The notes below the pieces were generated by a model. It did not search any database, was not told the DNA's origin, and saw nothing but the letters and a program-made list of their open reading frames with translations. From the NCBI RefSeq assembly GCF_029027965.1, contig NZ_CP119082.1, positions 1,840,001 to 1,904,000 on the forward strand: a stretch of 64,000 nt of DNA, in the 5' to 3' direction. Each line of letters starts with the position of its first letter. Positions within the stretch are counted from its first letter, which is position 1. This document shows, in pieces, positions 29,395 through 38,314 of this stretch. This stretch comes from Paracoccus sp. S3-43 (GTDB lineage: Bacteria; Pseudomonadota; Alphaproteobacteria; Rhodobacterales; Rhodobacteraceae). The position numbers and the translations under genes were made by a program.

Positions 29395-30716
29395 GCGGCC
29401 GCCCCCATGTCCCCAGCCAACATCTCGCGCGCGAGGCCGCCGAGGCCGTCCACGCGCAGCCGGACGTTCAGGCTATCGGTGCCGACGTCCACCCGCTCGA
29501 CCAGCAGCGCCACGATGCGGGCCTGCTCGGCGGGGAAAAGTTCGTCCCACAGCGGGTCGAGCTGCTGAAGCGCTGCGCGGGCGTCGGCCTCGGTGAGGTC
29601 GTCGGCATGGGCGCGGGCGGCCTTCCACGTCCCTGCCACGAACTCGGGCTGGCGGAACACGGCGCGCAGCTGGTCGATGACGGCGGCTTCGATCTCACCT
29701 GCGGGCACGCGGCCCACCGGACATGATCCGGCGCCGTGCTTCAGCACCGTCTGGCTCACGTAATAGCGGTACAACCGCCCGCCCTTGCGCGTATGCGTCG
29801 GCGAGAAGGCCGCGCCATCCGGGCCGAACAGCAGCCCCTTCAGCAGGGCGGGCGTCTCGGCACGGGTGCGCGCGGCACGCTTGCGCGGGCTCTCCTGCAG
29901 GATGGCGTGGACGCGGTCCCACGTCTCGCGGTCGATGACCGCGTCGTGCTCACCCGGATAGCTGTCGCCCTTATGGACCGCTTCGCCAATGTAGGCGCGG
30001 TTGCTGAGCATCCGATAGATGTACTTCTTGTCGATCCGGTTGCCGCGCGGTGTCCGGATGCCGCGTGCGCCGACCTCCCGCGCCAGCTCCGTGCAGGACC
30101 CGATCTCGAGGAAGCGGGCGAAGATCCAGCGCACACGCGCCGCGATGTCTTCGTCGACCACCAGCTTCCGGTTCTCGACGCGGTAGCCGAAGGGCGGCAC
30201 CCCGCCCATCCACATGCCCTTCTTCCGACTGGCGGCGACCTTGTCGCGGATGCGCTCGGCCGTCACCTCCCGCTCGAACTGGGCGAAGCTGAGCAGGATG
30301 TTCAGCGTCAGTCGCCCCATCGACGTGGTCGTGTTGAACGACTGCGTCACCGAGACGAAGGTCACGCCGTTCCGGTCGAATACCTCGACCAGCTTGGCGA
30401 AATCCGCCAGCGACCGGCTGAGGCGGTCGATCTTGTAGACCACCACCACGTCGACCAGCCCGTCCTCGATGTCCTCCAGCAGCCATTGCAGGCCGTGCCG
30501 CTCCAACGTGCCGCCCGAAATGCCGCCGTCGTCATACTGATCGCGGACCAGCACCCAGCCCTCAGACCGCTGGCTGGCGATGTAGGCCACGCAGGCCTCC
30601 CGTTGGGCGTGGAGGCTGTTGAACTCCTGCTCCAGCCCTTCCTCGGAGGATTTCCGGGTGTAGACCGCGCAACGCAGCTTTCGGACGACCTTCGATTTTT
30701 CCGGCGGCTTCGTCAT
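29391..30716 (-). CDS. large-type serine recombinase (prophage integrase)
   Basis: 441 residues from the ATG at 30716. The N-terminal resolvase domain has CAVYTRKSSEEG with the catalytic serine at about 23. It continues with YDDGGISGGTLERHGL and VYKIDRLSRSLADFAKL. A recombinase domain (FGYRVENRKLVVDEDIAARVRWIF) and a possible zinc-ribbon/coiled-coil tail follow. It most likely integrates and excises the prophage at a short att core. It is translationally coupled to DUF2924 upstream (ATGA) and to the 129-residue protein downstream. A longer frame to 30872 is a shadow. Confidence 0.92.
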   Translation of the reverse strand: MTKPPEKSKVVRKLRCAVYTRKSSEEGLEQEFNSLHAQREACVAYIASQRSEGWVLVRDQYDDGGISGGTLERHGLQWLLEDIEDGLVDVVVVYKIDRLSRSLADFAKLVEVFDRNGVTFVSVTQSFNTTTSMGRLTLNILLSFAQFEREVTAERIRDKVAASRKKGMWMGGVPPFGYRVENRKLVVDEDIAARVRWIFARFLEIGSCTELAREVGARGIRTPRGNRIDKKYIYRMLSNRAYIGEAVHKGDSYPGEHDAVIDRETWDRVHAILQESPRKRAARTRAETPALLKGLLFGPDGAAFSPTHTRKGGRLYRYYVSQTVLKHGAGSCPVGRVPAGEIEAAVIDQLRAVFRQPEFVAGTWKAARAHADDLTEADARAALQQLDPLWDELFPAEQARIVALLVERVDVGTDSLNVRLRVDGLGGLAREMLAGDMGAAA

Positions 30717-31168
30717 GTCCGCCCCCTGTGGTTCTTGAGGCCGAAGAAGACCCACCCGTTCCAGCGGGTGCCGGTGATGGCGCGGGCGATGGCCGACAGC
30801 GACTTGTACGGCCGGCCTTGCCACTCGAAGCCGTCGGTGGTGACGGTGACGACCTGCTCGACACCCTGCCATTCGCGCAGCAGCCGCGTGCCGGTGATCG
30901 GGCGCTCGCGATCGGCGCGGATGCTCCGCTTCGCCCGGTAGCCGCCGTCCAGTTCCTCACCCAGCCGTTCCAGCCGCCGGATCGTCTCCGGCTTCAGCCC
31001 GCCGTATGCCAACTCCTGGATCCGGTAGGCCAGGCGGCTTTCAAGGTACCTCCGGTTGAACGGCGGCGCCTCGCTGTCGAACAGGTCGCGCCACTGTTGC
31101 TTCAAGTCGGGCGTTGAAGTTGTCTTGAGCGCGGCCAGGCGCGCGGGGATGGGGTCGGGCCTGTTCAT
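30713..31168 (-). CDS. DUF2924 domain-containing protein
   Basis: 151 residues from the ATG at 31168, with GGAG upstream. The family marks are RRYLESRLAYRIQELAYGGL, GTRLLREWQGVEQVVTV and the closing SLSAIARAITGTRWNGWVFF, a DNA-binding-type fold. DUF2924 genes nearly always precede this type of serine recombinase in alphaproteobacterial elements, so a role in integration or excision is likely. It overlaps both neighbours by ATGA. Confidence 0.85.
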   Translation of the reverse strand: MNRPDPIPARLAALKTTSTPDLKQQWRDLFDSEAPPFNRRYLESRLAYRIQELAYGGLKPETIRRLERLGEELDGGYRAKRSIRADRERPITGTRLLREWQGVEQVVTVTTDGFEWQGRPYKSLSAIARAITGTRWNGWVFFGLKNHRGRT

Positions 31169-31368
31169 GCATTTCTCCGGCAAGTTGGAGTTGCATGACG
31201 GCATTGGTCGGGCGGATAGTGTAGGCAACGTTCTCCAGTATCGTCAGATACTTCGCCCGTCTCCCGCATCCGTAGCCGAACCAGCCCGGACGCCAGCAGG
31301 CCGCACAACTCGGCGCGGCGTTCTGCGGGCGTCATCTGGTCGGGCGGGAGCGGATTGGGTCGTTTCAT
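31165..31368 (-). CDS. short leader protein of the recombinase operon
   Basis: 67 residues, starting MKRPNPLPPDQMTPAERRAE and with a Cys/His-containing C-terminal half (ERCLHYPPDQCRHATPTC) that could bind a metal. It is first in the minus-strand operon and overlaps DUF2924 by ATGA, which supports it as a real gene. Function unknown. Confidence 0.6.
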   Translation of the reverse strand: MKRPNPLPPDQMTPAERRAELCGLLASGLVRLRMRETGEVSDDTGERCLHYPPDQCRHATPTCRRNA

Positions 31369-31444
31369 GCGGGCCTCGGAGCAGTCGTCTCCTCTGGCCT
31401 CTACTCGTCGATGTCGGAAAGCGTCCCAACCGATCCCGCACAGG

Positions 31445-31473
31445 TTGAAGAATCGATCAAAAGAACGTAACAG
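31445..31473 (+). promoter_or_regulatory. candidate promoter for the 31506 gene
   Basis: TTGAAG (31445-31450), a 17-nt spacer and TAACAG (31468-31473) lie 33 nt before the GTG start, in the 137-nt divergent gap facing the recombinase operon. The spacing is right, the -10 match weak. Confidence 0.35.
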
Positions 31474-31505
31474 GAACGCTTGTCTTGCAGGAAAGGGGAT
31501 TCGTC

Positions 31506-32747
31506 GTGGCCGGCAATTTGAAGAAGTTCGTGAACCCCCGGTTCATCAAGACCATCGATCTCGCCCTGATGAAGCCGCTGCTGGCGCGGCACGAGGGCAA
31601 GTACAAGGGCTTCTCCGTCGACCTGCTGGACCAGGAGGAAGATGCCGCCCGCGAGGCGCTGGAGAAGTTGCTGACTGGCGCCGAGGACAGCTATCCCGAG
31701 GGGCTGCGCGGCGATCTGCACCGCATCGCGGAACTGGGCGATGCCCGCGGCCTCGAGATCATCCAGGCGCAGGCAGTCCGTCAGGGCGTCGATCTGTTCC
31801 CCGATATGAAGACCGGCGACGAGGACGCGCCGAACAAGGCGCATGATCCCAAGCACATCGCCGTCCGGGTCTTTCTGGAGCATCCGGACCTGTTCGATGC
31901 GGCCGCTGACCACATGGCGATGCTCACTGCCGACCGCCTGCATGAATATGCCGGGCGGGAACGTGGCGTCGCGATCGATCTGACGGCGGAGAAGGTCGAG
32001 GCGTTCCGGACGGCCGTTGCCGCGCTCTTCCGTGACGCCTTTCTCGGGGACTACTGCCGGGTGGGCGACTACGACGACGATGACGAGATCAACCTCGTGG
32101 TCAGCCACGGCTCCATGGTCTCGACCATGCCGGTCGTCGAAGGCCAGGTCGAACGGGTGATCAGCGTGCGCCAGATTTCCCACGCGGTGCTGCGATACTC
32201 CGAGAACACGGGCATGCTGCGGCTGGCCCGCATCCGGAAGGCGCATCAGCCCGAGATAGCGGAACTCTTCGCCTCGATCATCCTCGACAGGCCCGGCTTC
32301 TTCGACGGCGACGATGCGCAGGAGCTCTATACCCTGCGCCCGGTCGAACTGGCCGGACCGGGATTCGCCTTCGATGCCGCCTACGATCCGCTGATCGACA
32401 AGGTTCTGATCATCGAGGCGGCGGCCGACCTGATGGCGCCCGGCAAGAAGAGTTATCCCCGCGTGGTGCGCACGCTGCGGTCGCGGGACCTCGGCGGTGA
32501 TGCGCTCCAGCATTTTGGCAGCACACCGGTCTCGTTCGGCGGCGCCTGGCGGCTGGGCGAGCTTGTGTTTCGGATCCTGTTCAAGGGTGACGGCAAGCGC
32601 CAGCCGCAGGTCACGGTCAAGCTGCGGCCCCCGGGCGTCGTGCAGTTCCGCCGTACCCAACATGAGGCGCGGGTGATGAAGCTGATCGAACGGAACGGGC
32701 TGATGAATGACCGAGACGATTTTGAGGTTGTTGACGCGGCTGAGTGA
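31506..32747 (+). CDS. protein of unknown function, first of a coupled pair
   Basis: 413 residues from the GTG at 31506, chosen for the AGGAAAGGGG upstream; a TTG at 31485 is in frame but covered by that site. I recognise no family. The sequence is soluble, acidic and rich in Asp/Glu, with VVSHGSMVSTMPVVEG and a C-terminal GAWRLGELVFRILFKGDGKR. Its end overlaps the next gene by 41 nt, so the two were probably acquired as one unit. It sits between the integrase operon and the replication genes, a usual place for phage regulatory or accessory genes. Confidence 0.65.
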   Translation: MAGNLKKFVNPRFIKTIDLALMKPLLARHEGKYKGFSVDLLDQEEDAAREALEKLLTGAEDSYPEGLRGDLHRIAELGDARGLEIIQAQAVRQGVDLFPDMKTGDEDAPNKAHDPKHIAVRVFLEHPDLFDAAADHMAMLTADRLHEYAGRERGVAIDLTAEKVEAFRTAVAALFRDAFLGDYCRVGDYDDDDEINLVVSHGSMVSTMPVVEGQVERVISVRQISHAVLRYSENTGMLRLARIRKAHQPEIAELFASIILDRPGFFDGDDAQELYTLRPVELAGPGFAFDAAYDPLIDKVLIIEAAADLMAPGKKSYPRVVRTLRSRDLGGDALQHFGSTPVSFGGAWRLGELVFRILFKGDGKRQPQVTVKLRPPGVVQFRRTQHEARVMKLIERNGLMNDRDDFEVVDAAE

Positions 32748-33657
32748 GGCTGGCGACGACGCGATCCTGCCCGGCGAGCTTGCCGCGCCCTTCTTCGGTC
32801 CGGTCTGCGATCGGCTGCTGGCGAAACGTGTCCTCATCGAACAGGCGCCGCTGGCCGATTGGGAGGTCTGCGATGCCTGCGAATGCGGGCTCCCCTGTCG
32901 GCCGATCAGGAAAGCGGGCGATGGATATCGTGCTGAGTGCCCGCTCGACCGCCGACACGACGTCGATCTCGCCGAGGACGATTTGCGCGTGTTCCGCATC
33001 GGCGGCGGGGCGCTGGCCTCCGTGATCGGCACCGCGGCAGGGTTCGGCATAGTCCCGAAGCTCGCCGCGGAAAAGGTCTGGCGGCTGGGCGACACGCCAT
33101 CGGGTCGGGCGGTGTTTCTTGCGCTGGAGCCCGCAGCCCTGACCGGCGACGGCATCATCGCATCGTTGCGCCAGGCGGCGCAGTGTTCGGACATCACGAT
33201 CCTCGCACCGGCGTTGCCAGCGGAGATTGCCCGGCGACACCAGGATGCGGGCTTTCATCTCGTCGAAATCCTCAAGGTGCTGACGCCCGCCACAAATGGC
33301 CTCGGCGGCACGATCGACATCGCGGCTCTGGCGCCGGTCCCGCTGGCGCCCGTGCTTCGCGTGCGAAGGGCAACGGCCGAGGTTCAATGGGACGGTCGCT
33401 CCGTCATTCTGTCGCGTCAGATCTTCCCCGTGTTCGAACGCCTGCTGGAAAAAGCGATGTCGCGCGATCAGGTCGCCTCCGGAGCCCATGTCGAAGGCAC
33501 GACAGCGCGCGAGGCCAAGGATCTGATCCGCGAGCTGCGGGATGCCTTCAAGGCTGTCGGGTTCACCGATGTCGAGAGCAAGGCCCTGATCATGACCGTG
33601 CGCAACCGGGGCTACCGGCTCGGCGTCCATGCTTCGTATATTGTGGTGGACGGCTGA
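32707..33657 (+). CDS. protein of unknown function with C-terminal winged-helix-like region
   Basis: 316 residues. Near the N-terminus is a cysteine group (VCDACECGLPC, then AECPL) that could form a zinc finger. The C-terminal 100 residues, from VQWDGRSVILSRQIFPVFERLL to RNRGYRLGVH, resemble an OmpR/PhoB-type winged helix. That points to a DNA-binding regulator, but there is no receiver domain. It overlaps the upstream unknown gene by 41 nt. Function cannot be assigned. Confidence 0.65.
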   Translation: MTETILRLLTRLSEAGDDAILPGELAAPFFGPVCDRLLAKRVLIEQAPLADWEVCDACECGLPCRPIRKAGDGYRAECPLDRRHDVDLAEDDLRVFRIGGGALASVIGTAAGFGIVPKLAAEKVWRLGDTPSGRAVFLALEPAALTGDGIIASLRQAAQCSDITILAPALPAEIARRHQDAGFHLVEILKVLTPATNGLGGTIDIAALAPVPLAPVLRVRRATAEVQWDGRSVILSRQIFPVFERLLEKAMSRDQVASGAHVEGTTAREAKDLIRELRDAFKAVGFTDVESKALIMTVRNRGYRLGVHASYIVVDG

Positions 33658-33741
33658 GGCACCGCCCAGTTTCCTTTTCATCTCTCTGGCCGATCGAGCT
33701 GAAAGCAGAAGTTGAAACTTAGCCAAATGAGAGATCACTTA

Positions 33742-34296
33742 TCAGGCCGAAACGACTAAGGCTTCACCTAGAAGCGTCAGCAACATCGTGATCTCTGATG
33801 AAGCTGTCATAAGAGTTATCAGGTCGTCCGGTTGCTCGTTGCCTGACTGTATGCGCGTCGCAGCGTCCTTGGCCGTGTCGGCCCGATTTGCTATTGCTCT
33901 AATGATGTCGTCGATCTCTTCGGGAGGGGTCTCGAAAAGGAACCCCATAGTGCTGAGACCCGGTGTCCCGGGATCAACGGCCAAGCCATCAAACGCTGCG
34001 CCGTCGGCCAAGCTGTTCAGCCGGTCAGCTGCTGAGCCGTAGTTTTCGATCGCCGCGCCAAGTTGTTCTCTTGCCGCGTCCGTGTTGTTGCCGAGCGCGA
34101 GGGCCACGACCATGTTTGCACTGCAATTGGCCTGCGCAATTGATTCGGCAGCTCCAGGCAGTTGCGAGTCGGGATCGTAGGGACTGAGATCGAGCTTTCC
34201 GATGCTTTCGAGTGAAGCGTGGCCAGAAGTCGCGAAAGCACACAGCAGTGCAGTCATCGCCAGCAGGCGAATTGCCAATTGTGATAGCTTAGTCAT
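33742..34296 (-). CDS. secreted protein of unknown function
   Basis: 184 residues with a signal peptide (hydrophobic segment to about residue 27, ending SGHAS). The mature part is helical and acidic. No domain recognised. It reads against the surrounding phage genes, has visibly lower GC, and is paired with another unknown minus-strand gene, so I take it as prophage cargo (a moron gene). Export to the periplasm suggests a role in host interaction or superinfection exclusion, which is speculation. Confidence 0.65.
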   Translation of the reverse strand: MTKLSQLAIRLLAMTALLCAFATSGHASLESIGKLDLSPYDPDSQLPGAAESIAQANCSANMVVALALGNNTDAAREQLGAAIENYGSAADRLNSLADGAAFDGLAVDPGTPGLSTMGFLFETPPEEIDDIIRAIANRADTAKDAATRIQSGNEQPDDLITLMTASSEITMLLTLLGEALVVSA

Positions 34297-34353
34297 GTCT
34301 GCAAATCCCTCCGATGTTTAAGTTCGCACTTCTTGCTGTCCCGAGCTTCAGTT

Positions 34354-35052
34354 CTAATCTCCGGCCTCCGGAGACCAATCTCCTGCTTCAAGCGTCTTCT
34401 CACACATCGATCTGAAAGCCACGAAAAGATCGTCGCCGCGTTCATGATAGTTTTCGCGATGCATGGGCTTGCAGAGTGCCGACACAGTTGTCGTCCAGTC
34501 ATCGCCCACAATGATCCCAGCCTCGTTCAGAGCATCGAGAAGCTGCACCTGTGTGTCGAGATCCTCCGCATAGATCTCGGCCGCGGCCGCAAAGCGCGCG
34601 CGCTCTTGGGGGGTTGTGGCTGCTGCCGCACCCGCCGCAGCCATCCGGGAATCCACAATCCGGTCCGAGATCTTCGAGAGAACTTCGTAATTGCTGCGTG
34701 CAGACAGAACGTCCTTGGAATCCTCCATTGACTGCCAAGCCGCCCACGCGGTGCCCAGCGCAGCAAGCGCAGTGACAGTGGTCAGAATTGTCGCCCACCA
34801 TCCCTGGGATAATTTCCGGATCCCGGCCCGGATTTCTTCGAACGCGTGCACCCACAGTGGCTGCTGCGCATTGAGATTGCGAGCTTCCAGCGCTCGTTTG
34901 AGAGCTTCTTCGTTGACGGCGACTACTAAGGGTTCACCATCTGTTCCACCAGTTTCTGTGCGCTTTAAATCGAAGTCGCGGATGGTTTCGTTGATCTGGT
35001 CGCGTGTGTAGGGCAGCTGCTCACACGCATCACTAAGCGAAATCAGAGCCAT
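34354..35052 (-). CDS. membrane-anchored protein of unknown function
   Basis: 232 residues. The N-terminal 60 residues look like a small helix-turn-helix (LSDACEQLPYTRDQINETIRDF). A single transmembrane helix lies at about 86-108 (WWATILTTVTALAALGTAWAAW), and a helical C-terminal domain of about 120 residues follows. No family recognised. Low GC and minus orientation match the 33742 gene, 57 nt downstream, and both may be one cargo unit. The 227 nt upstream of it, before the sigma-like gene, contain several TTCCCACC-type repeats but no gene. Confidence 0.6.
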   Translation of the reverse strand: MALISLSDACEQLPYTRDQINETIRDFDLKRTETGGTDGEPLVVAVNEEALKRALEARNLNAQQPLWVHAFEEIRAGIRKLSQGWWATILTTVTALAALGTAWAAWQSMEDSKDVLSARSNYEVLSKISDRIVDSRMAAAGAAAATTPQERARFAAAAEIYAEDLDTQVQLLDALNEAGIIVGDDWTTTVSALCKPMHRENYHERGDDLFVAFRSMCEKTLEAGDWSPEAGD

Positions 35053-35279
35053 TCTGCCTCACTTTTCCTATCCCGAGAGAATTGTGAGAACTTAAACATG
35101 ATCAGTGTGCAGACGATGCGCGGCAAAGTCAAAGTGTTAGAGGCAGCCGAGCCGGATCGTCTTCTGTAGATATCCGCCACCCACCAAACCCCCACCTTAT
35201 TCCCACCCCGTTCCCACCTGCGCGGCGACCGCATCCGGCACCTTGGGCTCATCAGAAACGATGACCGAGGCGCACACCG

Positions 35280-35873
35280 ATGCAGATCGAACTCTCCCCC
35301 GACGACATTGAAACCATCATCCGCGAGGCCGATGCGGCGGCGCAACGGCTTCGGCGCAAGCTGACCCTGCCGGTCTGCGAGCGCGAGGATCTGGGTCAGG
35401 ACCTCCTGGTCGATCTGCTGCGCCGCTTGCCCGCCTACGATCCCTCGCGCGGCAGCATCGGCGCTTTCGCCAATATTGTCCTGCGCAACCAGTCCTCGCG
35501 GATCGCGATGCGCCATCACCGCCAGCGTCGTGCACAGGGTGGGTCGCTGCTCTCGCTGGAGGTGCCGCTGGCCGGTGCTCGCGAGCCGGTCGGCGACACG
35601 CTGACCGAGGACGACGGGCTTGCCGCCTGGCACGGCCAGACCTGCTGCGCCGGCGCTGTCACCGAACTTCACCACGCCCTGCAGGCCGCCCTTGCGCGGC
35701 TCCCGGCCGAGGATCGCCGGTTCTGTGCGGCGCTGGCGCATCGCCCCGTGACCGCACTCGCGGCCGAGGGTTTCGGAAGCCGGTCCGCGCTCTACCGCCG
35801 CCTCGCCGATCTCCGCCACGTCCTCACCGCCCATGGTCTCGGTCCCTCCTGGGACGATCTCGCGGCGGCCTGA
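35280..35873 (+). CDS. phage-encoded sigma-70-like factor
   Basis: 197 residues. The first half fits sigma region 2: EDLGQDLLVDLLRRLPAYDPSRGSIGAFANIVLRNQ. The second half has a region 4-like helical unit ending SRSALYRRLADLRHVL. It is shorter than host sigma factors and may direct the prophage's own promoters. It is first in the early plus-strand operon, so control of the downstream replication genes is likely. The family fit is by eye and moderate. Confidence 0.65.
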   Translation: MQIELSPDDIETIIREADAAAQRLRRKLTLPVCEREDLGQDLLVDLLRRLPAYDPSRGSIGAFANIVLRNQSSRIAMRHHRQRRAQGGSLLSLEVPLAGAREPVGDTLTEDDGLAAWHGQTCCAGAVTELHHALQAALARLPAEDRRFCAALAHRPVTALAAEGFGSRSALYRRLADLRHVLTAHGLGPSWDDLAAA

Positions 35874-35895
35874 GTAGAGGCGAAAGGAGGAGATC

Positions 35896-36249
35896 ATGTT
35901 CATGGGCACCACCCCCTTCATCACGGTCCGCGCCCGCCGACCGCTCACCGAGATCGAGTTCTGCGCCTGGGTGGCGCAGGCCATGCCGGGCGACCGGCTC
36001 GAATACCATCGCGGCTTTCTGGTTCTCGACATCTTCCCGATGTTCGCCCGGTTGCCGGATCAGCAGCGCGCGGAACTGGCCCGGGTCGGGTCGCGCGCCT
36101 TCTGGGCGGCCGAGCAGGGTCTCGTGCACCTGGTGCAGGAGCGCACGGGCCCCGACCAGTTCGCCTATATCGCCGTCGCCCGCCCCAAGCCGAAGGCCGC
36201 GGCGGTGTCGCTGTCCGCGCTCCTGCTCGCCGAGCAAGAGGCCGCGTGA
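35896..36249 (+). CDS. phage early protein of unknown function
   Basis: 117 residues with an excellent AAAGGAGG site 5 nt before the ATG. The sequence (FITVRARRPLTEIEFCAWVAQAM and LEYHRGFLVLDIF) is conserved in related phage early operons as I recall, but has no known function. It ends with an Ala-rich tail, and the stop overlaps the next start (TGATG). Confidence 0.65.
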   Translation: MFMGTTPFITVRARRPLTEIEFCAWVAQAMPGDRLEYHRGFLVLDIFPMFARLPDQQRAELARVGSRAFWAAEQGLVHLVQERTGPDQFAYIAVARPKPKAAAVSLSALLLAEQEAA

Positions 36250-36782
36250 TGACCGCCTTCCAATCCCTTTTTGCTGATCATGGAGACCCTTACATGCCGT
36301 TCCCCGCGAACACCCCCACCGTCGACGACCTGCCGGGCATCGGCTTGCAGGACATCGCACAGCTGCCCGTCGAACTGTTGGCCATCCTGCAGCGCGATGT
36401 CGACGAGCGCATGGTCCGGGTCAAGGCCGCGAAGGCTCGCCTCGATGGCGCGCTGACGGTCCGCTACGCCACCCGCGCGGAAGAGGAGCGGCAGGCCGCT
36501 GGCAAGGACACCGGAACGATCCGCTTCGACGACGGAGATTTCATCGTGGTCGCCGATCTGCCGAAACGGGTCGATTGGGATCAGGATCGTCTCGCCGCCA
36601 TGGTCGAGCGCATCCGCGCCGCCGGGGACGATCCCGCCCAGTATGTCGACATCGCCTTCAAGGTGCCCGAGCGCAAATACGCCGCCTGGCCCGATGCGAT
36701 CCGTGCCGGTTTCGAGCCTGCGCGCACCGTCCGGCCGGGCACGCTGAAGATCGAGATCGTTCCGCAGGGGGGCGATCGATGA
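36249..36782 (+). CDS. phage early protein of unknown function
   Basis: About 177 residues. A helical middle (DERMVRVKAAKARLDGALTVRYATRAEEE) precedes a conserved block, DTGTIRFDDGDFIVVADLPKRVDWDQ, ending YVDIAFKVPERKYAAWPDAIR. I know this block from Rhodobacteraceae prophages, always just before the Sak4-like ATPase. The start is uncertain: ATG at 36249 is coupled to the preceding stop, while ATG at 36294 has the better ribosome site GGAG. Function unknown; it may assist the recombinase. Confidence 0.65.
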   Translation: MTAFQSLFADHGDPYMPFPANTPTVDDLPGIGLQDIAQLPVELLAILQRDVDERMVRVKAAKARLDGALTVRYATRAEEERQAAGKDTGTIRFDDGDFIVVADLPKRVDWDQDRLAAMVERIRAAGDDPAQYVDIAFKVPERKYAAWPDAIRAGFEPARTVRPGTLKIEIVPQGGDR

Positions 36783-37651
36783 GCCTCCCGATCATCAGCG
36801 CCGACCAGCGGCTGGCCGAGCCGCGGGGTATCAAGGGCTGCATCTTCGGCAAATCCGGCATCGGGAAGACATCGCTCCTCTGGACCCTGAACGCGTCGAC
36901 GACCCTGTTCATGGACCTCGAGGCGGGCGATCTCGCCATCGAGGGCTGGGCGGGCGACAGCATCCGGCCGCGGACCTGGACGGAATGCCGGGATTTCGCG
37001 GTGTTCATCGGCGGGCCGAACCCGGCCCTGCGCGACGAGCAGCCCTACAGCCCGGCGCATTACAAGGCGGTCTGCGACCGCTTCGGCGATCCGGCAGCTC
37101 TCGACCATTACGACACGATCTTCGTGGACTCGATCACCGTGGCGGGGCGGCTGTGCTTCGGCTGGTGCAAGGGCCAGCCCGAGGCGCTGTCGGAGAAGAC
37201 CGGCAAGCCGGACGTGCGCGGGGCCTACGGGCTGCACGGCCGCGAGATGATCGGCTGGCTCACGCATCTCCAGCACACACGGGCCAAGAACGTCTGGTTC
37301 GTCGGGATCCTCGACGAGAAGCTCGACGACTTCAACCGCAAGGTGTTCCAGCCGCAGATCGACGGCTCGAAGACCGGGTTGGAGCTGCCGGGGATCGTCG
37401 ACGAGGTGATCACCATGGCGGAGCTGAAGGCCGATGGCGGTCCCTATCGCGCCTTCGTCTGCCAGACCATCAACCCATGGGGCTTTCCGGCCAAGGACCG
37501 CTCCGGTCGGCTGGATCAGGTCGAGGAGCCTCACCTCGGCCGCCTGATGACGAAGATCCGCGCCCCCGTCGCGCCGGCACCCAAGCGCCTGACCTACACC
37601 CCGCCGCCCGCCGATCCGGCGGCCGACGCCCAATCCCAACCGCAATCCTGA
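36779..37651 (+). CDS. Sak4-like (AAA_24) phage ATPase
   Basis: 290 residues. Walker A GKSGIGKT at 24-31 and Walker B-like YDTIFVDS near residue 118 mark a RecA-fold ATPase of the AAA_24 group. Several such phage proteins (Sak4) anneal or exchange single strands. It overlaps the upstream gene by ATGA. Together with the 37671 and 40401 genes it makes a plausible phage recombination set of annealase, ssDNA binder and exonuclease. The ssDNA-binding role is inferred from family and position. Confidence 0.75.
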   Translation: MSLPIISADQRLAEPRGIKGCIFGKSGIGKTSLLWTLNASTTLFMDLEAGDLAIEGWAGDSIRPRTWTECRDFAVFIGGPNPALRDEQPYSPAHYKAVCDRFGDPAALDHYDTIFVDSITVAGRLCFGWCKGQPEALSEKTGKPDVRGAYGLHGREMIGWLTHLQHTRAKNVWFVGILDEKLDDFNRKVFQPQIDGSKTGLELPGIVDEVITMAELKADGGPYRAFVCQTINPWGFPAKDRSGRLDQVEEPHLGRLMTKIRAPVAPAPKRLTYTPPPADPAADAQSQPQS

Positions 37652-37670
37652 TCAGAAAAGGAGGTTCCCC

Positions 37671-38300
37671 ATGGGTTCCTGGAACGATTTCAACGACGCG
37701 CAGAGCAACACCAACCTGATCCCCAAGGGCACGCTGGCCAAGGTGCGCCTGACCATCCGTCCGGGGGGCTTCGACGATCCGTCGCAAGGCTGGACCGGCG
37801 GGTATGCCACGCGCGGCTCGACGGGTGCGGTCTATCTGAACGGCGAGTTCACGGTGACCGAGGGTCAGTATGCCCGGCGCAAGGTCTTCACCCTGATCGG
37901 GCTCTACAGCCCGAAGGGGCCCGACTGGGCCAACATGGGCCGCAGCCTCGTGCGCGGAATGCTGAACTCGGCCCGCGGGATTTCCGACAAGGACATGTCG
38001 GCCGAGGCGCAGGCGGCGCGGCGCATCAACGGCTTCGCCGATCTCGACGGGATCGAGTTCATCGCCCGCATCGACATCGGCACCGACGCCAGCGGCGACG
38101 ACAAGAACGAGATCCGCAGCGCGGTCACGCCCGATCATCGCGATTACGCTCAGGTCATGGGGACGGCTGCGCTGCAGTTCGGCGGACAGGGTGCTGCCGG
38201 ACATGCCCCGCAGCAGACCACCTCTGCGGCACCGTCACATCAGCCCAGCCAGCTCGCTTCCGCTCCCGGGTTCGCCGGTCGGCCGAGCTGGGCGCAGTAA
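37671..38300 (+). CDS. possible ssDNA-binding phage protein
   Basis: 209 residues after a strong AAGGAGG site. The body (GTLAKVRLTIRPGGFDDPSQGW, YLNGEFTVTEGQYARRKVFTLIG) looks like an OB-type beta barrel. The tail from about residue 165 is a flexible Gly/Ala/Gln/Pro stretch ending in SWAQ, reminiscent of SSB tails though not acidic. It lies directly after the Sak4-like gene and before a helicase. The SSB guess rests on position and shape, not on a recognised motif. Confidence 0.5.
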   Translation: MGSWNDFNDAQSNTNLIPKGTLAKVRLTIRPGGFDDPSQGWTGGYATRGSTGAVYLNGEFTVTEGQYARRKVFTLIGLYSPKGPDWANMGRSLVRGMLNSARGISDKDMSAEAQAARRINGFADLDGIEFIARIDIGTDASGDDKNEIRSAVTPDHRDYAQVMGTAALQFGGQGAAGHAPQQTTSAAPSHQPSQLASAPGFAGRPSWAQ

Positions 38301-38314
38301 GGGGGAGACCGGCC

